From positions 4,347,001 through 4,411,000 of the forward strand of contig NZ_CP108568.1 of NCBI RefSeq assembly GCF_036010485.1: 64,000 nt of DNA, in the 5' to 3' direction. The stretch's first letter is position 1. Every line of letters begins with the position of its first letter. The notes under the pieces are model-generated. The model had not been told where the DNA came from and ran no database searches. It saw only the letters and a program-made list of their open reading frames with translations. This DNA comes from Streptomyces sp. NBC_01198 (lineage in GTDB: Bacteria > Actinomycetota > Actinomycetes > Streptomycetales > Streptomycetaceae). Below, piece after piece: positions 17,255-26,504 of the stretch. Both the position numbers and the translations under genes were made by a program.

Positions 17255-18580
17255 GTGGCAGACAGCGAATCCATCAGGGCGGAGGCCGGCGTCGAGCCGG
17301 CCGGCGGGGAGCCGGAGAGCGGCGTGGCCGTGGCCGCGCCCGTAGCCACGCCCGAGGCCGAGGGCGGGACCGGGCCGGCAGGCGGGCCGGGCACCGATAC
17401 CGAGGGCGCGAAAGCCGCCCCCCGGCGGTCACTTCGCCGGCGGCTGGGCGGGACCGTGGTCCTCCTCGTCCTCGCGATGCTGTTCGCCCTGCCCTGGTGG
17501 ACGCTGTTCGCCTCCGGCGTCGACTGGCCGTTCCCGGTCTTCCTGGCCGGCACGGCCGTCTTCGCCTGCTGGCTGGTGTCCTTCCCCTTCCTGATGGCCG
17601 CGGGTCACGGGCGCCGGCGCAACGACCGGGCGGCGCGCTTCGCGGACAGCTCCCTCGGTGTGGTCTGGGTGCTGTTCAGCTGGTCGGCGCTGGGCGGCCT
17701 GGCGCACCTGGTGCTGATCGCCCTCGGCGCCGGCGGCGCCGACCGGGCCAGGTTCGTCGCCCTGGCCGTCGCCGTGGTCGCCGCCGTGCTGCTGGCCTGG
17801 GGACATCACGAGGCCATGCGCGTGCCGCGGGTGAAGCGGCTGGACGTCCGGGTGCCGCGGCTCGGCGGCGGTCTGGACGGCACCCGGGTCGTCGTGCTGG
17901 CCGACACCCATTTCGGGCCGATCGACCGGGCCCGCTGGTCGACGCGGGTCGCCGAGGCGGTCAACGCGCTGGAGGCGGACATCGTGATCCACGCCGGTGA
18001 CATCGCCGACGGCACCCCCGCCCAGCGCCGGGAGCAGTCCGCGCCGCTCGGCACGATCAGGTCGCGGCTGGCGAAGGTCTACGTCACCGGCAACCACGAA
18101 TACTTCGGCGAGGCCCAGGGCTGGCTCGACCGCATGGCGGACCTGGGCTGGGAACCGCTGCACAACCGGCACCTCGTGGTCGAAGGCGGCGGGGACCGCC
18201 TCGTCCTCGCGGGCGTGGACGACGTGACCGCGGAGTCCTCCGGCCTGGCCGGGCACCGCGCGAACCTGCTCGGCGCGCTGGCCGGCGCGGACCAGGACCG
18301 GCCGGTCCTGCTCGTCGCCCACCAGCCCAAGTACGTGACGCAGGCGGCTGCCGCCGGAGTCGACCTGCAGGTCTCCGGGCACACCCACGGCGGCCAGATC
18401 TGGCCGTTCAACTTCCTGGTCCGTTTCGACCAGCCGGTCGTGCACGGCCTGAGCAGGCACGGCGAGCGCACGCAGCTCTACACCAGCCGGGGCGCCGGTT
18501 TCTGGGGGCCGCCCTTCCGGGTCTTCGCGCCGAGCGAGATCACGCTGCTCACCCTGCGGTCCGGCGGCACTTCGTCCTGA
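17255..18580 (+). CDS. Membrane metallophosphoesterase
   Basis: A 441-residue protein. An acidic/Gly-Pro N-terminal tail precedes four hydrophobic segments between residues 70 and 190. The C-terminal half is a calcineurin-type metallophosphoesterase with all motifs: LADTHFGP, IHAGDIADG, TGNHEYFG, LLVAHQP and SGHTHGGQIWPFN. This architecture matches YaeI/YkuE-like membrane phosphodiesterases, some of which act on lipid phosphates. GTG 17255 follows GAGGGG by eight bases. Likely a single-gene unit. Confidence 0.88.
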   Translation: MADSESIRAEAGVEPAGGEPESGVAVAAPVATPEAEGGTGPAGGPGTDTEGAKAAPRRSLRRRLGGTVVLLVLAMLFALPWWTLFASGVDWPFPVFLAGTAVFACWLVSFPFLMAAGHGRRRNDRAARFADSSLGVVWVLFSWSALGGLAHLVLIALGAGGADRARFVALAVAVVAAVLLAWGHHEAMRVPRVKRLDVRVPRLGGGLDGTRVVVLADTHFGPIDRARWSTRVAEAVNALEADIVIHAGDIADGTPAQRREQSAPLGTIRSRLAKVYVTGNHEYFGEAQGWLDRMADLGWEPLHNRHLVVEGGGDRLVLAGVDDVTAESSGLAGHRANLLGALAGADQDRPVLLVAHQPKYVTQAAAAGVDLQVSGHTHGGQIWPFNFLVRFDQPVVHGLSRHGERTQLYTSRGAGFWGPPFRVFAPSEITLLTLRSGGTSS

Positions 18581-18652
18581 CTTCGTGGTGACTCCGTTAC
18601 CGGGAGTTGCTAGGTTCGGTGTGATGGTCTTACTGCCACGGGGGTGGGGCGG

Positions 18653-21600
18653 ATGGGTCTGAGGTCGTTTGCCAACAAGCTGGGTGACGGGCTCGAACAC
18701 GGCGTCGACAAGGTCAAGAAGAAGGCCGGCGAGATCATCGACGACGGTGCCCACATCGTCGGGGACGGTCTGGAGCACGTCGGGCTTGATGACGCGGCGG
18801 ACTGGGTGGAGGACAAGGGCGACTCGGTCGCCGACCACTTGGGCGCGCACGTCGCCGAGCAGCAGCTCGGGCAGACCGACGACCCGAAGGAGCTGCTGCA
18901 CGGGGACGCGGGGAAGATCCGGGCGGCCGCCACCCATCTGACCAAGTTCTCCAAGGCCTTCGACACCGGTCATACGGGCCTGACGCATCTGGATCCCGGG
19001 GACTGGGACGGCGCGGGAGCGGAGGCCTTCCGCGCCAAGTTCAAGCCCCAGCCCGCGAAGTGGGCCAAGGCCGCGACCGCCTGCCAGGACGCAGCGACTG
19101 CGCTGGAGACCTACGCGCACACGGTGGACTGGGCGCGCGGCCAGGCCACCGAGGCCGTCCGGCTGTGGAAGCAGGGCGTCGCCAAACGCAAGGCGGCGGC
19201 CGACGCCTACAACAGCACCCTCGACACCTACCACGACGACGTGAAGGCCTACAACGACAAGGTCGACGACGGGAAGGACCCCGGCACCAAACCCGTCGCG
19301 CCGGCGGCGTTCACCGACCCGGGCGCGAAGGACAGGCAGGCCGCGCAGCACACTCTGGACGCCGCCCGCAAGCAGCGGGACACCGCCGCGAGCCACGCGC
19401 AGACCGCGATCACGACCGCGACCGCGCTGGCCCCGGCCAAGCCGGACTTCACCGGCCGGATGGAGAACGACTTCGGCGACGTCGGCAAGGCCGCCCCGAT
19501 CGCGGGGGAACACTTTCTCGGCGGCCTGGTGCGTTCGGGCACCGACCTGGTGAAGTTCGCCCGCGGCCTGAACCCCACCGACCCGTACAACATGACGCAT
19601 CCGGCGCAGTATCTGACGCACCTGAACGCGACCGCCGCCGGTCTGGTCGACATGACGCAGCACCCCGAACGCCTGCCCGGCATCATCCTCGGCTCGGGCT
19701 GGGGCTCCGACGGCTCGGAGGCGGGCGGCCGGCTCGTCGGCAACATCCTGCTGGCCATCGCCACCGACGGCGGCAGCGCCGCGGGCAAGACCGTCGCGGA
19801 AGGCGCCGCGAAGAACGCCGCCAAGGACGCCGCGGAGCAGGCCGCGAAGAGCGGTGCACGCGCCGCCGCTGAGGACCCCGTCAAGGCCGCCATCGAGAAG
19901 GCCGCGAAGAAGTGCGTCTCCGACCCGGTCGACATCGCCACCGGCGACACGCTCCTCTCGCAGACCGACATCACCCTCCCCGGCACGCTCCCGCTGGTCC
20001 TGGAGCGCACCCACCTGTCGTCCTACCGGATCGGCCGCCTCTTCGGGCCCTCCTGGGCCTCCACCCTCGACCAGCGGCTCGAACTCGACGACCAGGGCGT
20101 GGTGTTCGTCAACGCCGACGGGTCGCTGCTGATCTATCCGATACCGGTGGCCGGCAGCCCCGTCCTGCCGGCCGACGGCCCGCGCTGGCCGCTGGAATGG
20201 GACGGCACACCCGGCGCCCCGCTCCGGATCACCGACACCGACACCGGCCGCACCCTGCACTTCGCCGCCGCTGACGTGCCGAGCGCCGGCGGCGCCACGG
20301 TGCTCGCCCTGGTCGAGGTCACGGACCGCAACGACAACGGCTACACCGTCACGTATCGGGGCGGCCTCCCGACCGCGATCCAGCACTGCGGCGGGTACTC
20401 CCTGCGCCTCGACGGCGACGGCGGCCGGATCACGGCCCTGCGCCTGCTCGACCCGGCCTCTCCCGGCGGCCCCGGCACCCTCGTTCGCACCTACGGGTAC
20501 GACACCGCGGGCAACCTCACCGAGGTCGCCGACTCCGAGGGCGTCCCCTACCGCTTCACCTACGACGCCGCCGGGCGCGTCACGTCCTGGACCGACCGCA
20601 ACACCACCCCGTACGGCTACACCTATGACGCCCGCGGCCGTTGCGTCGCCACGCACGGCGCCGACGGCTACCTGTCGAGCACCCTGAGCTACGACGACGC
20701 CACCCGCACCACCGCGTTCACCAACTCCCTCGGCCACACCTGGACCTACCAGCACGACGAGGCGTACCGGCTCGTCGCGGAGACCGACCCGCTCGGGCAC
20801 ACCACCGTGCGTGAATGGGATCCCGGCAGCCGCAAGCCGGCCCGGATCACCGATCCGCTGGGCCGCGCGACGTCCTACCACTACGACTCCGCGGGCAACA
20901 TCGTCTCGGTGGTCCGCGCCGGCGGCCCGAGCGCCACCGCCGTCCACAACGACCTGAAGCTGCCCGTCGAGATCACCGACGCCGGCGGCGGGCTCTGGCG
21001 TCATGCCTACGACGCCCGGGGCAACGAGCTGTCCCTCACCGACCCCGCAGGATCCACCACGCGTCGCGCGTACGACGCGTCGGGCCATGTGGTCGCCGTC
21101 GAGGACGCGCTGGGGAACACCCGGCGGGTGGTCAACGACGCGGCGGGGCTGCCGATCGCGGTCACCGACCCGCTCGGGCGGACCACCACCGTCGAACGTG
21201 ACGCCTTCGGGCGGGTCGTGACCCTCACCGAGCCGATGGGCCGGGTCACCCGCTGCGGCTGGACGGTCGAAGGCAAGCCCACGTGGCGCGAGTTGCCCGA
21301 CGGCACCCGGGAGAGCTGGACATGGGACGCCGAGGGCAACCTGCTCACCGAGACCAACGCCGCCGGGCTGCGCACCTCCCACCCGCCGACCCACTTCGAC
21401 CTGCCGATGTCGCGGACCACCCCCGACGGCGTCACCTACCACTTCACGTACGACACCGAACTCAACCTGACCGCCGTCACCGACGCCCAGGGCCTCAGCT
21501 GGGACTACACGTACGACCCGGCGGGCCGCCTCACGGCCGAGAAGGACTTCAACGGCCGCGCCCTCAGCTACGGCTACGACGCGGCCGGCCAGCTCGTGTC

Positions 21601-23368
21601 CCGGACCAACGGCGCCGGCGAGACCGTGACCCTGGTACGCGACGACCTCGGCCGGGTGGTCGAGCAGCGCGCCGGCGACTCGGCCAGCACCTTCGCCTAC
21701 GACTCCGCGGGCAACCTGCTGCGCGCGGTCAACGCGGACTGCGAAGTCGTGCGCGAATACGACGTGTTGGGCCGCCTGGTCGGCGAGTCGGTCGACGGCA
21801 GGACGATCGCCTACGGCTACGACGCGGAAGGGCGCGTCGTCGAGCGCCGCACGCCGGGCGGGGCGGTCTTCAGCTGGAGCTACGACGCGCTGGGGAGGCC
21901 CGCGGGTCTCGCCGGGGCCGGCGGCGACTTCACCTTCACCTACGACGCCGCGGGCCGGGAGACGGCCAGGGCGTTCGGGCCCGGCCTCACCCTCAACCAG
22001 GGGTGGGACCGCACCGACCGGCTGACCAGCCACTCGATCACCCGGGCCGACGACGCCGGAGCCGTCCTGCTCCAGCACCGTGAATACGCCTACCGTGCTG
22101 ACGGCTTCGTCACCGAGGTGCGCGAGCTGACCGGCGCCGGCGGCTCCCGGCACTTCGACCTCGATCCCGCCGGGCGCGTCACCGCGGTGCGCGCGCACGA
22201 CTGGACCGAGCGATACGCCTACGACTCGCTGGGCAACCTCGTGCAGGCCGCCACGCCGGCGACGGAGGCCGGCGACGTCCACCACGAGCTCCGCGGGACC
22301 CTGACCCGGCGGGTGGGCCGCACCCGCTACGAGCACGACGCACAGGGGCGCGTCGTCAGGACGACGAAGCGCCTGCTCAACGGCCAGGTCCGGGTCCGCG
22401 AGTTCGTCTGGAACGCCGAGGACCAGCTGACCGCCTCCGTCATGCCCGACGGCACCCGCTGGCGCTACCGCTACGACGCGGGCGGCCGCCGCACCGCCAA
22501 GCAGCGCATCGCGCCGGACGGACTGGTCGTCGAGGACGTCCACTTCACCTGGGACGGCACCCGCCTCGCCGAGCAGACCGACGGCAGCGGGCGGACGACG
22601 AGTTGGGAGTACACCCCGGGGACCCACCGCCCGGTGGCCCAGGTCGAGCGCGAGCTGGACGACCTCGACAGCCGCTTCTACGCCATCGTCACCGACCTCG
22701 TCGGCAGCCCGACAGAACTCTTCGCAGCCGACGGCGAGTTGGTCTGGCAGCAGCGGAGCACCCTGTGGGGCAGCCGGCTGACCCCGGCCGCCGCCGGCGG
22801 CGTCGACTGCCCGCTGCGCTTCCCGGGGCAGTACGCGGACGCCGAGACGGAGTGGAACTACAACTACTTCCGCCACTACGACCCCGCCTCGGCCGGCTAC
22901 GTCACCGCCGACCCGATGGGGCTCGGCCCCGCGCCCAATCATCACGCCTACGTCGACAACCCGCTGACCCGGTCCGATCCACTGGGGCTGTACGGCTGCG
23001 AACCGGTGGGGCCGCTCGACCATGTCGCGCTCGGCCGCGACATGCGGGGCGAGATCAACGTCAAGGACTTCGCGGACAAGGTCGGCGCGCGCCACCTGAT
23101 GGGCAACGTGACCGACTGGCGGGAGCAGGTCGTGCGCGCCGCCGGGCGCGTCTCCCGGGGCGAGGGAAAGATCTCGTTCATGCTCGACGGACTGCCCGGC
23201 GCGAACGGCGGTGCCGCCCAGGCTCTGAAACGGGCGATCGAGGACGTGCAGGCCGGGCGGCATTTCGCCACCCAGTGGGAACTCGTCCAGATGCACGAGC
23301 ATGGGATCATGGACAAGGTCGACTTCTACCGGTGGAGCAGGAAAATCAACACCTGGGGGCTCTTGTGA
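18653..23368 (+). CDS. RHS/YD-repeat polymorphic toxin
   Basis: A 1571-residue toxin protein. Residues 85-165 form a helical WXG-like module (HLDPGDWDGAGAEAFR) suited to type VII export. An Ala-rich segment spans 380-420. DPVDIATGD (about 422) begins the RHS part, with some 25 YD repeats (YDAAGR, YDSAGN, YGYDAAG) to about 1440. The core ends in the RHS-associated motif FRHYDPASAGYVTADPMGL. A variable 120-residue C-terminus follows (GARHLMGNVTDWREQ, ISFMLDGLPG, TQWELVQMHEHG). That tip resembles the polymorphic toxin type 27 domain, a presumed nuclease; this match is from memory. The stop overlaps the immunity gene by four bases. A 1957-residue antisense frame is a shadow. Confidence 0.9.
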   Translation: MGLRSFANKLGDGLEHGVDKVKKKAGEIIDDGAHIVGDGLEHVGLDDAADWVEDKGDSVADHLGAHVAEQQLGQTDDPKELLHGDAGKIRAAATHLTKFSKAFDTGHTGLTHLDPGDWDGAGAEAFRAKFKPQPAKWAKAATACQDAATALETYAHTVDWARGQATEAVRLWKQGVAKRKAAADAYNSTLDTYHDDVKAYNDKVDDGKDPGTKPVAPAAFTDPGAKDRQAAQHTLDAARKQRDTAASHAQTAITTATALAPAKPDFTGRMENDFGDVGKAAPIAGEHFLGGLVRSGTDLVKFARGLNPTDPYNMTHPAQYLTHLNATAAGLVDMTQHPERLPGIILGSGWGSDGSEAGGRLVGNILLAIATDGGSAAGKTVAEGAAKNAAKDAAEQAAKSGARAAAEDPVKAAIEKAAKKCVSDPVDIATGDTLLSQTDITLPGTLPLVLERTHLSSYRIGRLFGPSWASTLDQRLELDDQGVVFVNADGSLLIYPIPVAGSPVLPADGPRWPLEWDGTPGAPLRITDTDTGRTLHFAAADVPSAGGATVLALVEVTDRNDNGYTVTYRGGLPTAIQHCGGYSLRLDGDGGRITALRLLDPASPGGPGTLVRTYGYDTAGNLTEVADSEGVPYRFTYDAAGRVTSWTDRNTTPYGYTYDARGRCVATHGADGYLSSTLSYDDATRTTAFTNSLGHTWTYQHDEAYRLVAETDPLGHTTVREWDPGSRKPARITDPLGRATSYHYDSAGNIVSVVRAGGPSATAVHNDLKLPVEITDAGGGLWRHAYDARGNELSLTDPAGSTTRRAYDASGHVVAVEDALGNTRRVVNDAAGLPIAVTDPLGRTTTVERDAFGRVVTLTEPMGRVTRCGWTVEGKPTWRELPDGTRESWTWDAEGNLLTETNAAGLRTSHPPTHFDLPMSRTTPDGVTYHFTYDTELNLTAVTDAQGLSWDYTYDPAGRLTAEKDFNGRALSYGYDAAGQLVSRTNGAGETVTLVRDDLGRVVEQRAGDSASTFAYDSAGNLLRAVNADCEVVREYDVLGRLVGESVDGRTIAYGYDAEGRVVERRTPGGAVFSWSYDALGRPAGLAGAGGDFTFTYDAAGRETARAFGPGLTLNQGWDRTDRLTSHSITRADDAGAVLLQHREYAYRADGFVTEVRELTGAGGSRHFDLDPAGRVTAVRAHDWTERYAYDSLGNLVQAATPATEAGDVHHELRGTLTRRVGRTRYEHDAQGRVVRTTKRLLNGQVRVREFVWNAEDQLTASVMPDGTRWRYRYDAGGRRTAKQRIAPDGLVVEDVHFTWDGTRLAEQTDGSGRTTSWEYTPGTHRPVAQVERELDDLDSRFYAIVTDLVGSPTELFAADGELVWQQRSTLWGSRLTPAAAGGVDCPLRFPGQYADAETEWNYNYFRHYDPASAGYVTADPMGLGPAPNHHAYVDNPLTRSDPLGLYGCEPVGPLDHVALGRDMRGEINVKDFADKVGARHLMGNVTDWREQVVRAAGRVSRGEGKISFMLDGLPGANGGAAQALKRAIEDVQAGRHFATQWELVQMHEHGIMDKVDFYRWSRKINTWGLL

Positions 23369-23817
23369 CGACCACCGTCGGTGGCGATCTGGAACTCACC
23401 GACCCGCGGGACTTCTGTCTCGTGGATGTCGGGCACGGGCACGCCTACGCCGTTCTCCGCGGGTATCCGCCGGTGGACGAGGACGGCGACGCGGGACCCG
23501 CGGGACCCGTCATGGACGTGGTGTTCGCGGGGGTCGAGCGCATTTCCTGCTGGAGCGACGTCGGCCCGATCCGGGTCCGCCGCGCCGACGAGTCGGAGCG
23601 GCAGCGCATCGCGGACGGCCTGGGCGGGAAGATCCGCAGGAGCAGCGCGGTCTTCCTGCTGGAGGACGGCTCGATCGCGAGCTACGTCATCGCGTCCAGG
23701 GTCTACTGGGCCGAGTTCGACCTTCCGTACGACGCCGTGAGTCCCCTGGCGTCCGAGGACGCGGCCTACCGCGAGGACAATCCGCCGGTCGGCGGCGTGA
23801 TCCGGTTCGCGGACTGA
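23365..23817 (+). CDS. Putative immunity protein of the RHS toxin
   Basis: A 150-residue acidic, soluble protein. GTG 23365 overlaps the toxin stop (GTGA), indicating coupled translation. It begins with a predicted strand-rich half (CLVDVGHGHAYAVLRGYPPV) and has VFLLEDGSIASYVIASR in the middle. I do not recognise a named immunity family. The assignment rests on position, size and overlap. A 7-bp GC hairpin at 23831-23847 follows the stop. Confidence 0.7.
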   Translation: MTTTVGGDLELTDPRDFCLVDVGHGHAYAVLRGYPPVDEDGDAGPAGPVMDVVFAGVERISCWSDVGPIRVRRADESERQRIADGLGGKIRRSSAVFLLEDGSIASYVIASRVYWAEFDLPYDAVSPLASEDAAYREDNPPVGGVIRFAD

Positions 23818-23907
23818 CCGTTGCCCGGCTGCGGCGCCCTGCGCCGCGGGCCGGACGGCGACGGGTGGGGGTAGCCCCCTGCTGACGTCCCGCCTGCGGA
23901 CCCGGGG

Positions 23908-24450
23908 TCAGCGGGACGTCAGGCCCCACGTCTGGAGGAGGTAGGGCCGGCCCTTCTCCTCGCCCTCGATCAGCGGGACGTCGAGCAGGGTGAAGCCCGC
24001 GCCCTTGGCCACCGCGACGCTCGCGGAGTTCTCCGCTTCGAGCTCCAGGATCACCTGGTCCGCGCCCAGTTGCCCGAAGGCGTAGCCGGCCGACACCAGC
24101 ACCGCCCGTACGGCCAGCGCCTGGCCGCGGTGCGCGGGGCCGACCACGTAACCGAGTTCGATGCCCTCGGGCACGCGGCGGAGCATCACCTCGCCGAGCG
24201 GGGTGCCGCCGTCGGCGGTGATGGCGAGCAGCAGGGCCGTGCCGTCGGCCTTGAGGCGGCGGGCCCGGTCCAGCCGCGCGCGGGCGGCCGCCGCGTCGAA
24301 GGGCGAGACGAGCGGCGTCCAGTAGGCGATGTCGGTGTGGTCGAACAGGCCCGGCATCGCGGCCAGATCGCCCTCGGTCCACTCGCGCAGGACCACGCCC
24401 TCCCCCGCGAGCTCGACCGGTCCGGGAAAGGGCGACGTGCTGCTGCTCAT
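23908..24450 (-). CDS. GNAT family N-acetyltransferase (RimJ/RimL-like)
   Basis: A 180-residue GNAT protein. It opens GEGVVLREWTEGDLAAM and has PLGEVMLRRVPEGIELGYVVGPAHRGQALAV, where the acetyl-CoA loop is variant: R-G-Q-A-L-A replaces the usual RxxGxA/G. AENSASVAVAKGAGF follows, typical of RimJ-like enzymes. Substrate unknown. ATG 24450 is the start. Transcribed away from the toxin module. Confidence 0.85.
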   Translation of the reverse strand: MSSSTSPFPGPVELAGEGVVLREWTEGDLAAMPGLFDHTDIAYWTPLVSPFDAAAARARLDRARRLKADGTALLLAITADGGTPLGEVMLRRVPEGIELGYVVGPAHRGQALAVRAVLVSAGYAFGQLGADQVILELEAENSASVAVAKGAGFTLLDVPLIEGEEKGRPYLLQTWGLTSR

Positions 24451-24598
24451 GGTGGAGACCTCCCTGGCCTGCCTGTTCCGGACGAGGCAGGATAACCGGG
24501 GGCGGTTTCCCGGGAGTCCCGCCCCCGGCCGGCGCGGAACGCCTACGGCGGTCAGGTCACGTTGACCGCGGTCCAGGCCGCCGCGGGTGCCCGGCCGG

Positions 24599-25673
24599 TC
24601 AGACCCGGTCGAGGTGCGGGGCGCCGTCCAGGATGGCCAGCTCGCGGGGGGTGGCCTGGCGCTTCCACTCGGGAGCCACGGCCGCGTAGGTCGTGACGTC
24701 GTGCCAGCAGCCCTGGGTGCGGAACAGCTGGCGGAGGGTGGCCTCGGGGCGCAGGCCCGCCGCGTGCATCACCTGGGGCATGACGTGGTGGTCGCTGCGG
24801 TGGCCGGCCCAGATGCGGTGCAGCCCCAGCGGGCCGAAGCCGTACGCCATCAGCAGGCGTCCCGCTTCGTGGCCGTGGCCGCGCATCGGGGCGCCGGGCA
24901 GTAGCACCAGGCTGGTGAGCATCGCGTTGCTGCCGTACCCCTCGACCAGCAGCCCCATGGTGCCGACGAGGGTGTCGCCGTCGTCGTCGCCGCCGCCGAA
25001 GAAGTCCGCCACGGTCTCCTCGGTGACGCCGCCGCGGTGGACCTCGATGTCGAGATAGGGGTCGAGTTCGTACAGGGGCCGGGCGCACAGCACGCTCTTC
25101 TCGGTGCCCAGGTCGTGGACGCCGGCGCCGAGCCGGTTCAGGTTGGACAGGCTCAGCCGGTCGAAGTCCGCCAGCCGGAAGGCGCCGCCGACCCCCTCCA
25201 AGGCGCAGGCCAGGGCGGCGCTGCTGCCCACCGACAGCCCGATGACGCCGATCCGCCGCCGCAGCAGGCCCTGTTGCTGCTCCCGGGTGATCTTGTCGCG
25301 GTTGCGGTCGGTCCGCACCTGCCGGAACTCGGCCTCCGGCAGGACGTGCACCAGCCCCCCCCGACCACGGATACCAGGCCCACCTGCCGTACGTGTCCGG
25401 CCGGCCGTCCGTGGCGCCGGCGACCGCCCGCTCCAGGGGCCGCCCGTCGAGCACCTCGCCCGGGGCGCGGCAGCGCAGCAGCTCCGCGACCTGGTCCTCG
25501 ATCCGGTCGTGGACCTCGGGCAGCAGGGGCGAGTCGCGCAGCACGGCCAGCGCGGCGGCGCCGTCGGCCCGCGCCGGGTCGAGCAGCACCGGACGGAACG
25601 ACTCCCTCGCCTGTCCCGGCGAGGGCAGCACGAAGGGCTCCGGGTCCGATCCGGAGGAGATGAAGTGGGTCAC
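24599..25673 (-). pseudogene. Chimeric remnant: Rv1355c-like ThiF/E1 domain fused to a GNAT C-terminus
   Basis: The 5' part (LPSPGQARESFRPVLLDP, GRWAWYPWS) continues in another frame as LVHVLPEAEFRQVRTDRNRDKIT, with the shift in an eight-C run at about 25356-25363. Next comes an E1-like Rossmann segment (RIGVIGLSVGSSAALACALEG, LSLSNLNRLGAGVHDLG). Together these match the N-terminal half of the Rv1355c type of ThiF/nitroreductase protein. After DFFGGGDDDGDTLV the same frame becomes a GNAT domain lacking its N-terminus (GTMGLLVEGYGSNAM, LLMAYGFGPLGLHRIWAG, CWHDVTTYAAVAPEW). The nitroreductase part is missing. Start uncertain (GTG 25673 or 25718). Confidence 0.7.
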
Positions 25674-25745
25674 GGCAAGGACGCCAGCAAGGAGTTGATC
25701 TTGGAAAGCCGCCCTCACCCGACGGGGCGTACCCGAACTGATCTT

Positions 25746-26396
25746 CTACGGCTGTGCCCCCACCAGCGGCAGCAGCTCGTCCAGCCGGTCGACGGACCAG
25801 TCCGCGGCCGCGCGGACCTCGGGGTCGTCGGCCCACCAGTGGCCCCAGGGCCCGCGGCGCAGGTGGGCGCAGCGCAGGCCGGCGGCGCGGACCGGGAAGA
25901 CGTCGTTGACGGGGTGGTCGCCGACGTAGAGGACCTCGCCGGGACGGCAGCCGGACAGCTCGACCACCCGCGCGAAGAAGGCCGGGTCGGGTTTGGCGAC
26001 GCCCCACTCGCCGGAGGTGGCGATCGCGTCGGCGGGCAGGTCGAGCGCGCGCAGCAGCGCGCCTGCCGTGGCGGACTGGTTGCCGGCCACCACGACGCGT
26101 ACGGCCGCCTGCCGCAGCGCGCCGAGGACGGGGCGTACGTCCGCGTAGAGGTCCGACTCGTCCAGCTGCTCGCCGCGGCCCGCTGCCTCCCGGGCGGCGA
26201 ACTCGGCGGCGACGTCCACGCCCGGGCGGGCAAGCCGCAGGGCGTCGGTGTTGTCCCGACCGGCCGTCACCACCGCGCCGACCAGCGCCGAGAGCGTGTG
26301 CAGCGGGATCCCCAGCCAGTCGGCCCACGCCACCCAGCCCCGGTCGTCCCTGATCAGCGTCTCACCGACGTCGAAGGCCACCGCTCGGATCACCAT
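25746..26396 (-). CDS. HAD-superfamily hydrolase
   Basis: A 216-residue HAD phosphatase-like protein. The nucleophile motif is AFDVGETLI (residues 7-15), where Gly replaces the usual second Asp, as in the FDVGGT/FDVGET subfamily. Motif II is VVVAGNQS, motif III is GVAKPDP and motif IV is LYVGDHPVNDV. The helical cap lies between residues 18 and 95. Substrate unknown. ATG 26396 starts it. Divergent from the following methyltransferase. Confidence 0.83.
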   Translation of the reverse strand: MVIRAVAFDVGETLIRDDRGWVAWADWLGIPLHTLSALVGAVVTAGRDNTDALRLARPGVDVAAEFAAREAAGRGEQLDESDLYADVRPVLGALRQAAVRVVVAGNQSATAGALLRALDLPADAIATSGEWGVAKPDPAFFARVVELSGCRPGEVLYVGDHPVNDVFPVRAAGLRCAHLRRGPWGHWWADDPEVRAAADWSVDRLDELLPLVGAQP

Positions 26397-26504
26397 GCGC
26401 CCAGCCTACGGAGCCGCCCGCCCCCGCGGCCGCGGCCCGCCGGTGTCTCGTAGGCTCCGTGCTGGGGAGCCCTTCCCCCGCCCCGAGCCGCAGGAGAACA
26501 GGGC

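Noticed and set aside
17429..23302. 1957-residue open frame antisense to the RHS toxin gene
   Set aside because: It mirrors the codon bias of the real YD-repeat gene, has Gly/Val/Arg-rich low-complexity sequence and no ribosome site.
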